Origin: Desmodesmus armatus
Lineage: Eukaryota; Chlorophyta; Chlorophyceae; Sphaeropleales; Scenedesmaceae
Length of the DNA: 64,000 bases
Assembly (NCBI GenBank): GCA_007449985.2
Contig: VIIQ02000571.1
Location: forward strand, 372,001-436,000
Reading direction: 5' to 3'
Positions 11,201 to 22,499 of the stretch are shown one piece after another. How positions within the stretch are numbered: the first letter of the stretch is position 1; each line of letters starts with the position of its first letter. The translations under genes and the position numbers were made by a program. The notes below the pieces were generated by a model. The model was not told the DNA's origin and searched no databases. It saw only the letters and a program-made list of their open reading frames with translations.

Positions 11201-13752
11201 GTACCATCAACCGTTTTATTTTTATTGGGGGAGTATGTTATGGACATTCTCGCCAAACAACAATGGCATTGTCCACCAGGGTCGAGCCGGGTGAACCACA
11301 TAAGTTGTCTCCCCTGCGGTGGCTTGCACCACCTACACCGGGTTGACCAAAAATGCAGAATAACCAGAATTGCAGCGAGTGCTAGCCATGTTGTGTGCGT
11401 CATTGTACCCGGCAGTGAGGTAAAGTGCAGTATGGTCTTTGGTGCAGTGATGATAGTGCGGTGCATAGACTGTGCTGTGCCATGCTGTGCAATGCAGTAC
11501 AGTACAGTAGGCGGTGCATAGGGTCAGGAGTAGCGGTCTGAGTCACTTGGGGGGCAGAGGCTTGTTTGCTGCCTTGCACTGCTCAGAGCGCCACTCATTG
11601 CATGTAGTCTACAGAGTGTTGGTCGTAATCACAGGTAAACCCTGGTCACATGCAGCAGTTTGGTCACATGCAGCATGCACTTACAAGGTGTTGTGTGCCA
11701 GTGCTGTGCAGTACAGCTAGGTGTGGTGCAGTGCAGCTCAAACGTTACCGGATTCTGCCACAATGTAGCCACACGCTGCAAAACCCTTTGTAGTTTACCT
11801 ACACGCTGTATGGTAGCGCAAAACATCCTCCCGAGCAAACTGTGTGTGACTGACAACACCCTCAAACACACGCTGTGTGTGAAGACCTCATTAGGTAGCG
11901 TGGGGCCTTCATTCACAGCGTGCATTTGGGGGTGTGCAGGTTGAATGCAGCATGTTCTTCAGGGTGTTGTGTGCCATTGCCGTGCAATGCATTGCCGTGT
12001 AGTGTAGTGCAAGTTTGCCAGTGTTCAAGCTATGATGAAGCCACAAGCAGTAAGGCCCTGTTCAGTGCACCGCATGCTGTATGGTAGGGCACAACACCCT
12101 CCAGAGCATGCTGTGTATGACTGACAACACCCTCTCGTGCACGCTATGTAGGACCTCCCTAGGCTATAGCATGGGCTGGTCCTACACAGCGTGTGTTTGA
12201 AGGTGTTGTGGGCTACATGCAGCACATGCTCAGGCGGTTGTGTGCGGTGCGGTGCAGTCCGGCACACACCATGCAGCATTCACTGAGCAGGGTGGTGTGG
12301 TGCTGTGCAGTAGTCGCGGCATACAAGGGGTCAAGTGAAGGTACCGAAACGCTCAGTCATTATAATCTGGCAGTCTGCGGGCCGCAGTACAAATTGTATG
12401 CCTGGATGTCTGCAAGCAGCAAAGGATGACATGACTGTTGCTGAGTCATCTCTCACTCAATGCGTGAACCCTGTTTCCCTCTTTGTGTGTCTGCTGTGTC
12501 TTTTCTGCAGGGCAACCGTGAGCGTGTGCGCGTGCTGTACGAGCGCCTACTTGACCGCACAAAGCATGTCAAGGTGTGGCTCTCATACGCCAAGTTCGAA
12601 GGGGAGCCCCTGCCCCTCCCGGAGCAGGAACCGCAGCAGGAGCAGCAGCAGCAGGAGCACCAACCCGACCAGCAGCAGCAGCGGCAGGCCGGGGAGGGCC
12701 TGTCGGCTGCCGACAGGGCGGCGAGGGCGGCGCGGGCGCGTGCTGTGTACGAGCGCGGCTTCAGGTGTGTACGAGTGGGGCTGGTTTTTCATCCTTTCGA
12801 AAGCGTCAGCAACTCTCTGCTTTGATCCTCAGTGTTGTGTTCCTTCTGGCTGGTCTGCGGTCTCTGTGATATCAGTGAATTGGCTGGCATGAGCTCTTGA
12901 GCTTCATAGCTACAGGTGTGACGTTAATTTCCTTTGGTTTTATTCAGGTCGATACGTGAGGGGGCTCCTGATGCGAAGGAGGAGGCTGTTATGCTGCTGG
13001 AGGCCTGGCGTGACTTTGAGGCGGCTGGAAGCGAGTTCAGGTGGGTCCAAGGGGCGGGTGCTGGGCTGGTCACCCACAGCAATGCAGTTGCTGGGCTTAC
13101 GGAGGATGTTGTATACAGGCGGCCGTCTTTGGATCAGTTTGTAGGCAGCGGCATGTGCCTTAAGACACTGTCCAGATGGTATCTTTTGTCTGGGTGCTGT
13201 ATTGGTGGGCGCTGTTGCTGCTACAGGGGTGCTGTACTGTTGGCGCTGTTGCTGCTACAGGCAGCCTTTCATGTGCACTGCAACTTCACCTGCAGTGTTA
13301 TGTTCGAGCAGACGAGTGCACCCATAACCGCCGGCGTGTTGTGTCCCCTCCACACCTTTATATCCACCCACAGGACGCGTGACGAGGTGGCGCAAGCGGT
13401 GTCTGCGGTCACTAAGAAGATGCCCAAGCGCATCAAGCGCAAGCGGCCCATCACCACCACGGACGGCACCCCGCTGGGCGGCATGGAGGAATATTACGAC
13501 TACGTCTTCCCTGAGGAGGCCGGTGTGGCGCCAAATCTGAAGCTGCTGGAAGCTGCCATGCGGTGGAAGCGGCAGAAGCTGATGGCGGCTGATGCAGAGC
13601 CGCCGGCGGCTGAGCAGCAGCAGCAGCAGGATGGGGAGCAGGAGGAGCAGCAGCAGCAGCAGCAGCAGCAGGATGGGGAGCAGGAGGAGCAGGCGGAGGA
13701 GCAGCAGCAGGAGGAGGAGGAGCAGGGGGGTGAGGAGGAGGAGGGGTACTGA
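3498..13752 (+). CDS. CRNKL1: Crooked neck-like splicing factor (CRNKL1/Clf1/Syf3), HAT repeats
   Basis: Core component of the NineTeen/Prp19-associated spliceosome; HAT repeats scaffold U5/U6 and Prp19-complex proteins in the nucleus. Seventeen exons join in phase to 774 residues: 3498-3697, 4443-4515, 4904-5005, 5312-5412, 5663-5771, 6041-6129, 6422-6515, 7759-7916, 8114-8255, 8438-8577, 9498-9570, 9933-10054, 10711-10773, 11055-11187, 12511-12764, 12948-13040, 13374-13752. Diagnostic stretches are [20 protein letters not shown] at the N terminus, [13 protein letters not shown], many HAT units (Y-x3-E...AR.V.ERA), [18 protein letters not shown], and YYDYVFPEE near the end. Length is close to the animal and plant proteins. 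Oddities: a Q-rich insert of about 60 residues in exon 15, an E/Q-rich C terminus, and tandem copies of exon edges beside exons 8 and 10. The start at 3498 fits the family N terminus. Confidence 0.96.
3703..3862 (+). repeat. direct repeat in CRNKL1 intron 1
   Basis: A block just after the exon 1 donor (3703-3760, containing GGGCACTGCTTGGCAGCAGT) recurs about 100 bp downstream (3807-3862) with several changes. It is intronic and carries no exon sequence. Confidence 0.55.
5237..5290 (+). repeat. (CTG)18 microsatellite in CRNKL1 intron 3
   Basis: Eighteen consecutive CTG triplets lie 21 bp before the exon 4 acceptor at 5311 and form part of its pyrimidine-rich tract. Similar shorter CTG or GCTGCC runs precede the acceptor at 11054. 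CTG/CAG tracts of this length are known to be length-unstable. Confidence 0.9.
7178..7758 (+). repeat. four tandem copies of the 5' edge of CRNKL1 exon 8
   Basis: Copies of the acceptor plus exon start begin at 7178, 7321, 7459 and 7625; the genuine exon starts at 7759, so spacing is 134-166 bp. Each has an AG preceded by a pyrimidine-rich stretch, then a version of GAGGACTTCTTCCTGGC. Three of the four continue as AAGTTTGAGGAGATAGT. Translated, copies at 7459 and 7625 read [14 protein letters not shown] as the true exon does, then diverge. All could act as competing 3' splice sites. Confidence 0.85.
8783..9220 (+). repeat. three tandem copies of the 3' edge of CRNKL1 exon 10
   Basis: The end of exon 10 (about 50 bp, encoding [18 protein letters not shown]) and its donor recur downstream with diverged copies whose donor GTs fall at 8835, 8977 and 9215; the true donor is at 8578. 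G-rich tracts and a shared intronic piece (TTGAGGAGTGATCAGGGCAG) separate the copies. Two copies keep the ACAG|GTGC donor and the middle one has TTTAG|GTGC. Confidence 0.85.
10273..10418. repeat. long imperfect foldback element in CRNKL1 intron 12
   Basis: A left arm from about 10273 to 10346 (starting GTGTGTGTGTGGCCAG, ending GGATGGTGTC) is complemented by a right arm from 10356 to 10418 (starting GACACCTTTCTCTATCACCA, ending GGTTGGCCACACACAC), with a loop of about 9 nt. The arms contain long C and G runs. A related half-element occurs at 37228-37275. This looks like a MITE or foldback repeat; a hairpin RNA is an alternative. Confidence 0.65.
11231..11345 (-). mobile_element. LINE 3' tail fragment (minus orientation) in CRNKL1 intron 14
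   Basis: Read on the minus strand, this segment matches the tail of the LINE at 27480-27605: GGTGTAGGTGGTGCAA, then a diverged middle, then GACAATGCCATTG, TGGCGA and a TAACA-containing end. It is best explained as an independent, heavily 5'-truncated copy of the same or a related LINE. The identity was judged by eye. Confidence 0.6.
11856..11937. repeat. imperfect hairpin in CRNKL1 intron 14 (first copy)
   Basis: Arms 11856-11886 and 11908-11937 are mostly complementary (ACACCCTCAAACACACGCTG against the reverse complement of the right arm), with a loop of about 21 nt. A related hairpin lies about 270 bp downstream, so the two belong to one tandemly duplicated unit. Confidence 0.5.
12124..12209. 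repeat. imperfect hairpin in CRNKL1 intron 14 (second copy)
   Basis: Two 31-nt arms (12124-12154 and 12179-12209) pair at about 25 of 31 positions around a 24-nt loop. The ends match exactly: ACAACACC at the left edge and TGTAGGAC next to the loop. Size and geometry resemble a pre-miRNA or a small foldback transposon. Confidence 0.5.
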
Positions 13753-16700
13753 GAGGGTGTGGGTGAGTCACCAGGAGGTGTGCTGGCGAGCGACCTGGTG
13801 TTGTTTGGTGGACGCGGGCGGACTCGGGCAGCAAGTGTATACTTCTGGTGTTGCCTAGGGGGCCAAGCGTTAGCCCCAGTGTGGGGGCGGTTCTCTGTGT
13901 GGAGTGCTGGGTCCTATTCCCCAACAGGGTCTGCATGTTGGGGTTAATGATGAACGAAGGGGCAAAGGCGGCCAGTGAAAGATTGCCTGGTGTTCTTTGC
14001 TGCCGCAATAGGCATCCAGAGGACATGCTGATTGAGGGAGCATGTGGGGCGACAGCTAGCTTTAGTGCTGGCGTTGCGCGGTTGCATCCTATGCTTGCGT
14101 GAGTGGCCTTGCGGCTGTCATGTCCTCAGATACTCTGTTGGCACTCTTTGGGGATCCAACTACTTGGTTGAAGACTGAAATGCCAGCTCGCAGTACCGTA
14201 AGAAGCACACTGCGTCAGAGGTGGAGTTCTCAGCATGCAGTACGGAGGTAGTCAGCCCCAACTCAATCTCAACCATACATTTCCAGCGCTGTCACAGTGT
14301 GTGGGGCCGTCTGAGGTACTATCTCAGACATTTTTTGGCCTTTGTATAGAGCAGGGACGCATCAACTACTGTCTTTCATTACACGGCTGTGTTTGGTCAG
14401 CATTATGCTGCAGTCTATTCACCATGGACAACATGAGCTCCGAGGCCAAGGGGTCCATCAGCAAGTGGCTGATCATGGCATTACAAGCATCACAGCCTTA
14501 TCCACCACGTTACATGGACATAAACAATGTCCGCTGGGCCTTGCAACATGTGAAAGTAGCCGTACACTGCATTAGTCATTTTCGCGCTTCTGTCCACATC
14601 CCAGCCAAGCAGCACGGGCTTACTCTTGACATGCTGTGAGCCAACTGCAACCTTCGATGCATGTGCTCCGCCCACCACGAAATGGGCTTCCCGGCCTCGT
14701 ACATAGTGGGCTGCTCCTGTCTCTTGTCCATACATACATACTGCAGACATCGCCACAGCTGCACCCATATCTTCCATCAAGGGCCCGCTACCACCAGCAG
14801 CCTGATGCTGCTGCACGCATCCCTTCTGCACATCAATGCCACCACTCGTGCAACCTTCAAAATCCAGGATTGGGTTGGCCTTGAAAACAAAAGAGGATTG
14901 TGTTTGCCTCTCCACCCGTCCAGTGGCATTAATAGGTGCACATATGGCGCACATGCAAAGCAGTCTCGCAATTGCAGGCAGCAGCAGCCTGACACAACAA
15001 AAAGAGCCTGCCAGCTGCACCAGATGACCCTCCCGACACCTTCACAACAGACATGCCAACTTGGAGTTGAACTCACACCCACACACCCTGCCAACCCGCT
15101 ATGACAGCTGACAGTTGACAGAAGTTGTGCCGGAGTGCACACAAGACAACTTCCAGCCGACACACATCGCCACACCCATTCACCAGCTGCCCTGCCCAGA
15201 CACCCACCCAACATACTCGTTGGACACATCTCTGTCAACTGTATCCTGTCGGTTGAAACATGGAGGGAAGGCCATGCATGCAACAACCCCAACAGATGGC
15301 CAAAGTGCAGTGGTGAATGCTGCATGCTATCCACCACAACACGACGAGCAAGGTGCGCAGTCAGGGTGATGTGATCAACAGTCCCAGCTGAGCTCGCTGC
15401 CTGGACAGCGATACAGCTGCTGCGGTGGTACCATGCAGGGTTGGCCAACATCACACTGAACTGAGAGAGTCAGGAGGTCTCTGCAGCAGCAGTGTGTGCA
15501 GCTGGCACCTACAGCACACTTGCGCGCTGCCTCAATCGACGCATTGCAGTGGTCTATATACAGCAAAGCACCAGTTGCATGTTGTGCACATGGCACGTCT
15601 AGAAAGCAACGTATATAGCCAAGGCCACCAGCCACACATATTTAGATGCTGGTACGTAGATGCTGGTATACCAGCAACTGCTGCAACCGTCGGCCCACAT
15701 CGTGCAATAGCTAGGCTGCAAAGTGTGCTGGCTTGGCTGCACACACTGCAAGCGTTACATGCAACATTGAAATTATGCGCCAGCTGCCAACAAGTACGAG
15801 CCATTTGTGAGTATGGCTGCAACAGAAAACCACCCGACCAACTCCACGCCACACACCACCACCACCACTGACACCGCACCGTACTACTTGATACGACAGA
15901 CCCGCCACACACCACCCACTGCGACTGCTATCGCACAGGGCATCGAACTCCACACCCACGTCAACACCAACAGACAACACCAGTAACAGGACCACCAACG
16001 AGCGCCTCAGGAGAGACCCCAGCATACCGCACCGGGAGCACACCACACAGCCTTTGCGCGACAGAAGCTGCTGCGCATTGCCCTCGAAGGAAGGCATAAT
16101 GTGTCTAGGTACCCAATACCGCACAGCAACCGCAGGGGCTCCCAAAGACCGCAACAGCAGCCTGCAAGCCCCTCCCGGGTGCTGACGCTGCCGCAGCTGC
16201 TCGCGCAAAAGGAAGCTCAGCAACCGCAAGAGGACGGCAGTCTGCAGCGCATATGAGCAGCTGCGCAACGCTGCGGCAAGGGCAAAAAAGCACAGACGAT
16301 TGTTTCAGCACGACACAGTGCAGTGTGCGGGACAAGCAGGGAGGTCAGAGTGGCTCTGAACCCCAAATACACCACCCCTGCTGTTCCAGGATTATATTGA
16401 GCCCCACTGTGAAGAAAAGTCGACAGGGCATCTGACAATCTCAATTCTCTCACTCGTCCACGGAGGATGACACCACTTGCGCCAAAAAAAGTGCTGGTGT
16501 TGATCAGAATTGCACCTGCTGCGCTAGCAATCCAGAGCATGCTGCCGCAGCAGGGCAACAATGACAGGGGCCACACACCAGCCGCCACAAACCAGCAGTC
16601 CAACAGGGGCTTGTTTTCATCAACGCTACACCAAAGTGAGACTGACAGCAGCAGTGTGGATGTACGCCACATACGCTGGGACTGTCAGCGGCGCGCACAA

Positions 16701-18310
16701 GCACTAGTTGCCGCCCGTCTGTAAACCCAGCATGTGCACAGTGCAGCGTGGCCAATGCTTTGCGCCAGTGTGCAAAGTGCTGCAGTGCCGAAGTGCTGTG
16801 TTGTGTGGCACACAACTTGTTGTTGTAGGGTACGCATCTGCAGCGGCTGCACCTCAAGGCTGTCCCGCCGCATGCCAACACCCCGGCACAAGTTCACTTC
16901 CCACCAAATATCGACCGCTGGCACAGCGGTTGGTGGCAAGTCACACGGTGACAGGGGTTCCAGCATCCAAAGGCTCCATGCAGTGTGAGCAGCAGTGGCA
17001 ACCTGAGGGCCCACTGCTGCATCCCCTCTGCATGCAGGAATGAGTGCACAAGTGAGATCATACTACTAGGCGTGCCGACAGAGCCATGCTACGGATAGCA
17101 TCGTCCGGTCAGACACAAAGAAGACACGCACTCTCGTAACTACGAAGCAGCGGCTGCAAAAAAGTGGGCGGCCGCAAGAGCTATGCATCCGGCCAGGCTG
17201 CAACAAGACACACGCACTTAGAAACTCAAACTGCTTTCAAAAGCACATGTGCCGCTTCCATACCAGGCACTGCAGCACAGCTCCCCAGGTCGCCATGTGG
17301 CTGTGAAAGGCGCGCAGGGTGGCTGGTCCACACATCCACAACCATACACACCAACACTCACACCAACACATCTACATCAAGCGGCCTTGATTGCTTCACC
17401 ATCAAGGGGCTGACAGAAAATTTCAACACTGCTGCTTGCGCCCGCAGCACAGTATTACGATCAGGAGCATGCATCTAGCCAGGCAATAGCGCTTGTAATC
17501 GCTAGGCAATGTGCGGCAGCATCCGAAGGGACGGCTGCAATGAGGACCACTAGATGAAACAAGACACAGACCACCCAGACTCGTCAGGTAGGCTGTCGGC
17601 TCTCCCACAACACGCAAGCAGGACACACGAGGACCCCTGCTGCATCAAGCCTCGCAGCTTTCTGGCATGCCTAAGCACGGGTAGACTATCTGCGACGCGG
17701 ACAAGTGGCCAAGCAACCAACCTTGCCAGCGCGCTTGCAATGAGTGGGAACAGTATCACCCCGGCTCGCCAGACAGAGCCTTTCAACAACCACCCTAGGT
17801 CAGAACAGCTTGTCAGGCAACACACCTGACTTGCAATGCTAGCATGCAAGAAGACCAGCTGCACTAACACAGGCCTGGACCTGCAGGCGGCACTGGGGGT
17901 GCCCAAAAAGAGGCTAGTACGAAACAAGGACACTCGCACAAATCAGCAAAGCAAGGCTTCTCTCGCCTGCGGCATGCATTGCATCCACGGCCCTAAAGGT
18001 GGTAAAACCCACGCCAAGATTGATTTCACCAGCACCTCCTTGCGCTCAACCCACTCAAAATGTCGAACGCAGCCTACTGATTAAACACCTGCCCATGAGC
18101 GCCCGGCCGCCCTCAGGCCAGCCAGCCAGCCATACGCACAGCCATACGCACACCAACAACACCAAGCAATGGCACCTGCGACCATACGCACCACATGCAT
18201 ACCTCAAAACTCAACCGCTCCACACGCACGCTACTATGTATGCCCCCCCCCCCCCACACACACAAGCAGGACGTGTGCTTTTCACCCCCCGCCCCCCAAT
18301 CCAGCACTGC
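13753..18310. other. gene-poor stretch downstream of CRNKL1 and of the bHLH gene
   Basis: This 4.5 kb lies between two convergent gene ends. The open frames are short to medium, run in conflicting directions, and show neither family motifs nor splice-linked partners. TGCATGCA-like and CACACA-rich sequence is common. It must contain the 3' untranslated regions of both neighbours. I cannot support a protein or RNA gene here. Confidence 0.5.
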
Positions 18311-20831
18311 TCACAGCACCAGCATCTTGCGCTTCTTTGCAGCTTGTGCCATCCCGCCCCCATCCTCCCGATCCGCCGACAAACTCCCGCTGCGCTGCTC
18401 CAGGATCCCCCCCACAGCAGGAGGCGCCATCGCCAGCAGATTCGGCAGCAGCGCCGCGCCACCAGCCCCACTCCCGCTCCCATCCCCGCCGCTGAAAGCA
18501 GCACAGGCCGCCACTGCGGCCGCAGCAGCCCTGCGAGCAGGTGAACCGCTGCGCGGCGGTGCAGCCATTGCAGAGGGTGACCCAGACTTCGCTGCCATGC
18601 CGGCAAACGCAGCGGCATCCCCACCCCCGAAGGGTCCAACAGCAGGGCCTAGGAGGGCCGCAGTGGTGGCGGGCTGCTGCATCTGTCCTGCATGTCCACT
18701 ACCCCTGAGCTGCGCCATGATCTGGTTTATCGCCAGCAGGTTTGCTGCATCCTGCAGGCCAATTGTGGCCGGCGGTTGGGCGGCGGAGGTCCCAGCTGCA
18801 CTAGCACGCATAGACTGCTTGACGTCCAGCGCGGGCGCCGGCTGCAGGAGTTGCTGCTGGGATGGCGCAGGCATATCCTGGGCCTTGCATGCAACAGGCA
18901 GCTGCAGCTGGGACCCCAGGCTTGGTGGGGACGCCAGCAACCCAGCTGTGGCCGCCAACAGCTGCTGCTGCCCCTGCGGTGGCTGTGCGTGGTCGTTGGT
19001 TGCTCCTGCCTGCTGCTGGCCCCGTGAGGGCAGCGCCTGCTGCAGGGCTGCCAGGGGTGCTGTGCTGGTCGCAGGCTGACTGCTGGTTCCCCCACTGGAG
19101 GTTGCGGCAGCGCCGCCGGCGCCACCGCCTGCAGCAACAGCCCCACCTGCAGTGCCAGAAGACGTCTGCTGGTGCTGGTGCTGCTGCAGCTGCGCCAGAA
19201 GCTGGGCCTGTGTTGATAGCAACGCCTGCTGCAGCATCTGCTGCAGGTCCAGGCCTTGGGGAAGCAGGCTCTGCAGCATTCCTGGAACCTGCACAGTGGC
19301 CAAGGGTGTGCCGCCGCCATCACTCCCACCCTCAGCACCTGCCGCTGCTGGTTGCACGCTGCCAGCACCGCCGGCAGCAGCTCCGGTTGACCCCGCTGCC
19401 ACTGCTGCTGTAGCACCACCACCGAATGAGCTGGTGCGATTCATGGCAGCAACAGCACCACCCCCGAACCCGCCACCTGAACTCGAGGCTGCCATGGGCA
19501 CCCCGCTGCTGTTTCCACCAGCTGCCGCCATTGCTGCTGTTGCGCCTGCGGCTGCCAGCAGCGCTGCGGCCCCGTTTTGTGCGGCAGCATCCGGCTGTTG
19601 GTGCTGAGGTGTGTTTGGCATGCCGCCTGCAGCTGCTCTGCCCTGTGACAAGTGACCTAGATAGCCCTGCCTGTCACCGAGGCTGCCGCTGCTATCTGCC
19701 GTGCGCGGGCGCTTCTGCTGTTGCGCCTGAGGCGGCAGCAGCTGCTGCAGGCCAAGAGCGTCCATGCCCGGCTGCATGGATGTGCCGGCTCCTGCCAAGC
19801 TTGTGCTGGGCTGCTGCTGTTGCTGCATGAACAGCTGCCCAGCTGCTGCTGCTGCAGCAGCGGCGGAGGGGTCTGCTGCAACGTCTGGTCCTGCGCCTGC
19901 TGGCTGTCCTGGGAGGGGTGCGTGCTGGACCTCCCTGATCATGCGCTCAAGGTTGGTGTTGCGTGACTGCAGGTGCTGGATGTACTTTATGACCTCCTCA
20001 AGGAAGTTGGCTGTGTTGGCACGCTCAGCATGCGGCACCAAGCGACGCAATGCATCCAGCCTGCAGCATGAGTGGCAGTGGTGCGGCAGCAGACAGCGGC
20101 AAGAGGCGTCTTGGTGTTGCAGCTAAGGTGAGGCTGTGGCATGACGTAAGTGATGTACATGTGCAGAGGGGAGACCATGTGCCTCATGTGAAGGTGTGAC
20201 AGCAGCAGGGAGCCCAGCTGTGTACTGTGCCAAAATTCCGGGCCTGGACAGGTCCAACAAGGTCGATTTATGGTCGAACCAAAAACTCTCAAACGAGTGC
20301 CCAGTGCAATGCAGCAACAAGGCAGTAAGGTCAAGAAACAACCCACCTCTCATTGATTCTGTTCCTCCTCCGGGCCTCCGCTTGCTGATGCCGGCTTGCA
20401 TAAGCACTGGACGAGCGGGAGTCTCCGCTTCTAGTTCGACCCCCTCCTCCGCCCCGAGACGCGCCCCGTGTCTCTTCCGTGTCCTCTTGGGCTTGCTGCT
20501 GCATGTGGGCTTGGTGCATGTGATGGCAGTGGGGCAAAAAGTAACTTGGCACAGCCAATAACCTTGACTTTGCTTGTGGTGCAGCCAGCAGCAGGCAGCA
20601 AGCTAGAGCTAGGGGCTGCCAGCATGTTTCAGTAGCAGGCACACACCTGTAACAGCACACCTGTATGAACACGAGTCCTGTGCTGAGGGCAGGATAGGGC
20701 CGTTTGACCAAACTGGGGTCGACTGCTGCACTGCCAGGCTCCACACAAGCAGCTGCAAAAGCCCAACTGTCAGTGTCTGGGGGGACACTGCCTTGCTGCA
20801 CACGCAATGCAGCGCTGGCCAGGGGAGATAG
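18311..20831 (-). CDS. bHLH transcription factor, BIM-like, with long Q/A/G-rich C-terminal region
   Basis: Three exons join in phase on the minus strand: 20661-20831 (57 codons), 20347-20498 and 18311-20060. The bHLH domain crosses the last junction. The basic part is SRHQQAEARRRNRINER; after the intron come LDALRRLVPHAERA and NTANFLEEVIKYIQHLQSRN. H, E and R in HxxAExRRR fit E-box DNA binding. The second helix (NFLEEVIKYIQHLQ) resembles plant BIM-type bHLHs, which partner BES1/BZR1 in land plants. After the domain come about 500 residues rich in Q, A, G and S, typical of activation or disordered regions, and a basic KKRK near the C terminus. The acceptor before 20831 has a strong pyrimidine tract, so at least one further 5' exon exists. 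The partner and the pathway in algae are unknown. Confidence 0.85.
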
Positions 20832-21642
20832 CTGATGTACAGGAAAGAATGCAGTAAAGAGACGAATTTGAGGCAGCGCACAGCAGCAGCTGCAGCGCAG
20901 GCAGATCAACCTGTCGATCAAGCAGCAGCTGGCCAACGACCTGCACACTCACACCACGCACTGCCACCAACAGGCGCCCAAGACACTTGAACGTTTGCAC
21001 AGCACCCACGTTCCCCCTTACAGTTCGAATCCTGGCAGTCAAGGTTGTTAGGCGATGTGGACGGATGACCAATAGCCAGCAGCAGCTAGAGCCCCCGAGC
21101 AAAGTCCCAGGGTATCAGATATATCAAGTAGTTTTGCTTGATACAGCGCAGGTCCCGCCACACGCGCCCTGAAACTAGACAAGTTACTTTTTGCCCCACT
21201 GTGGCCCGGCTGCTGCTGAGCTAGCAAAACGGCCATCATTTCAGGGTGCCCAAACGCCCCAGCTGCTTGAAGAAGCAGGCTGGCGTTGTGCTGCCCGGCA
21301 TGTTGCTGACCGTGAGAGGCCATCTGATTGTGCTGTGTACTACCCAAGATGCTCCATCAGATATGCTTTTCCTGTATGAGGATTTCCATCTACAATCAAT
21401 TCTGCATCGGCATCGGCACTGCTGCGGATGCGATGCAAGGGACACCCTGTTGTGACAACATGACCAATCAGGGTTGTGAACCATGACCAGGAACGGGAGG
21501 CAGACTTTTTCAGGGCCATCTGCTGTGTGTCATTGAGGTACATTGATGCCCCAAATTCCCCTCTCCCCAGGTTCCCCTGCTCGCCCGGCATGTCCCTTCC
21601 ATGTCCCCCAAGCCCTCTCTCCCCTGACTGGGCCCGGGCCAT
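20832..21642 (-). other. possible 5' exons of the bHLH gene
   Basis: Two minus-strand stretches look coding but could not be joined in phase. One near 21190-21332 reads MASHGQQHAGQHNASLLLQ followed by AFGHPEMMAVLLAQQQPGH and ends at a possible GTAACT donor. The other starts with an ATG at 21642 (MARAQSGERGLGGHGRD) and contains MYLNDTQQMALKKSASRS. Both are upstream of, and on the same strand as, the bHLH gene. The opposite strand is also open for part of this interval, so the call is weak. Confidence 0.3.
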
Positions 21643-22499
21643 GAGAGTCACATGTACATGCTGTAGCATGTGATGCACGTCAGTGTGGAACATGTGCTGT
21701 CACCTGCTACACAGAAGATAAGCCTTGTGAATGGTGTTCCCAGCTTGGGTTGGCATTGGCCCCCACCTTTGTCTGTCCAAGGTTCACCCGCCTGTTTGAA
21801 AGCAAGGAAAGCGTCACCGCTGGAGAGTCTCACCGACCTGACCTCCTGTAGCCTAGGGCAGAGCTCTTAAAACTATGGATGCTTCCTGCAGGATGAAACT
21901 GTAACGTGGAGTGAAGGCGTTGTCATGTCCCCAGCGGCTCTAACCCTTCACAAGGGCCTGACAGAGACTACGTGTTCACCCTGCTCAGCGCGGCCAGCAA
22001 GAGCCTAGATGCCACATGCTAGTACTGGGCCCAGTTGCGACATCAGAGCTTCCCAAGTCAGCTACTTACATGGCGCCCAGCTGACAAGGCAAAGGCCTCA
22101 AGGGCAGGGCTGGCAACTCAAACCAGCCTTGGCTTGAGATCATGACCTAGAGGGGGCGGCTCCAGCTTGTGAAACAAAGACACGCGAGGACAAAAAACAG
22201 TGCCAGAACTCTCCTGTTCAAGATGTTCGGGCAGCTGCTTGTGCCAGCAGTGTGTTGCCAGGGACAGCAAGAGGAGGGCCAGCCTGGGGGAGCCGATGCC
22301 TGCGGCCACTGCAGACCCCAGATCAAACCAAGGAGCATGTATGGTTGGCTGTGCAGACCAGCAGCCTAGAACACAACCAAAGAATGCCCTCAGCTCAGCT
22401 TGCGATCCAAGGTGCGCACGGTACATATACAACAGCCACTTTGCAGTGCACTGCATTCATACAGTGATAGCCACACGGCACACGGGAAGTACAGCACAC
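21643..22499. other. no supported gene
   Basis: This stretch lies between the possible bHLH 5' end and the POLQ 3' repeat array. The open frames are short, overlapping and without motifs. I see no repeats or RNA genes in it. Confidence 0.4.

Noticed and set aside
13190..13262. Duplicated GCTGTTGCTGCTACAG in the last CRNKL1 intron as another exon echo
   Set aside because: The 40-bp repeat creates AG sites but contains no exon-derived sequence, so it is not counted with the exon echoes.
14235..14639. 134-codon plus-strand frame after CRNKL1
   Set aside because: No motif, no splice partners, and position in the expected 3' flank; an open frame of this length is not rare in this sequence.
21018..21040. 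T-loop-like GTTCGAATCC suggesting a tRNA
   Set aside because: The flanking bases do not form a T-stem, and no matching acceptor, D or anticodon arms are present. The similar GGTTCGAACC near 61507 fails in the same way.
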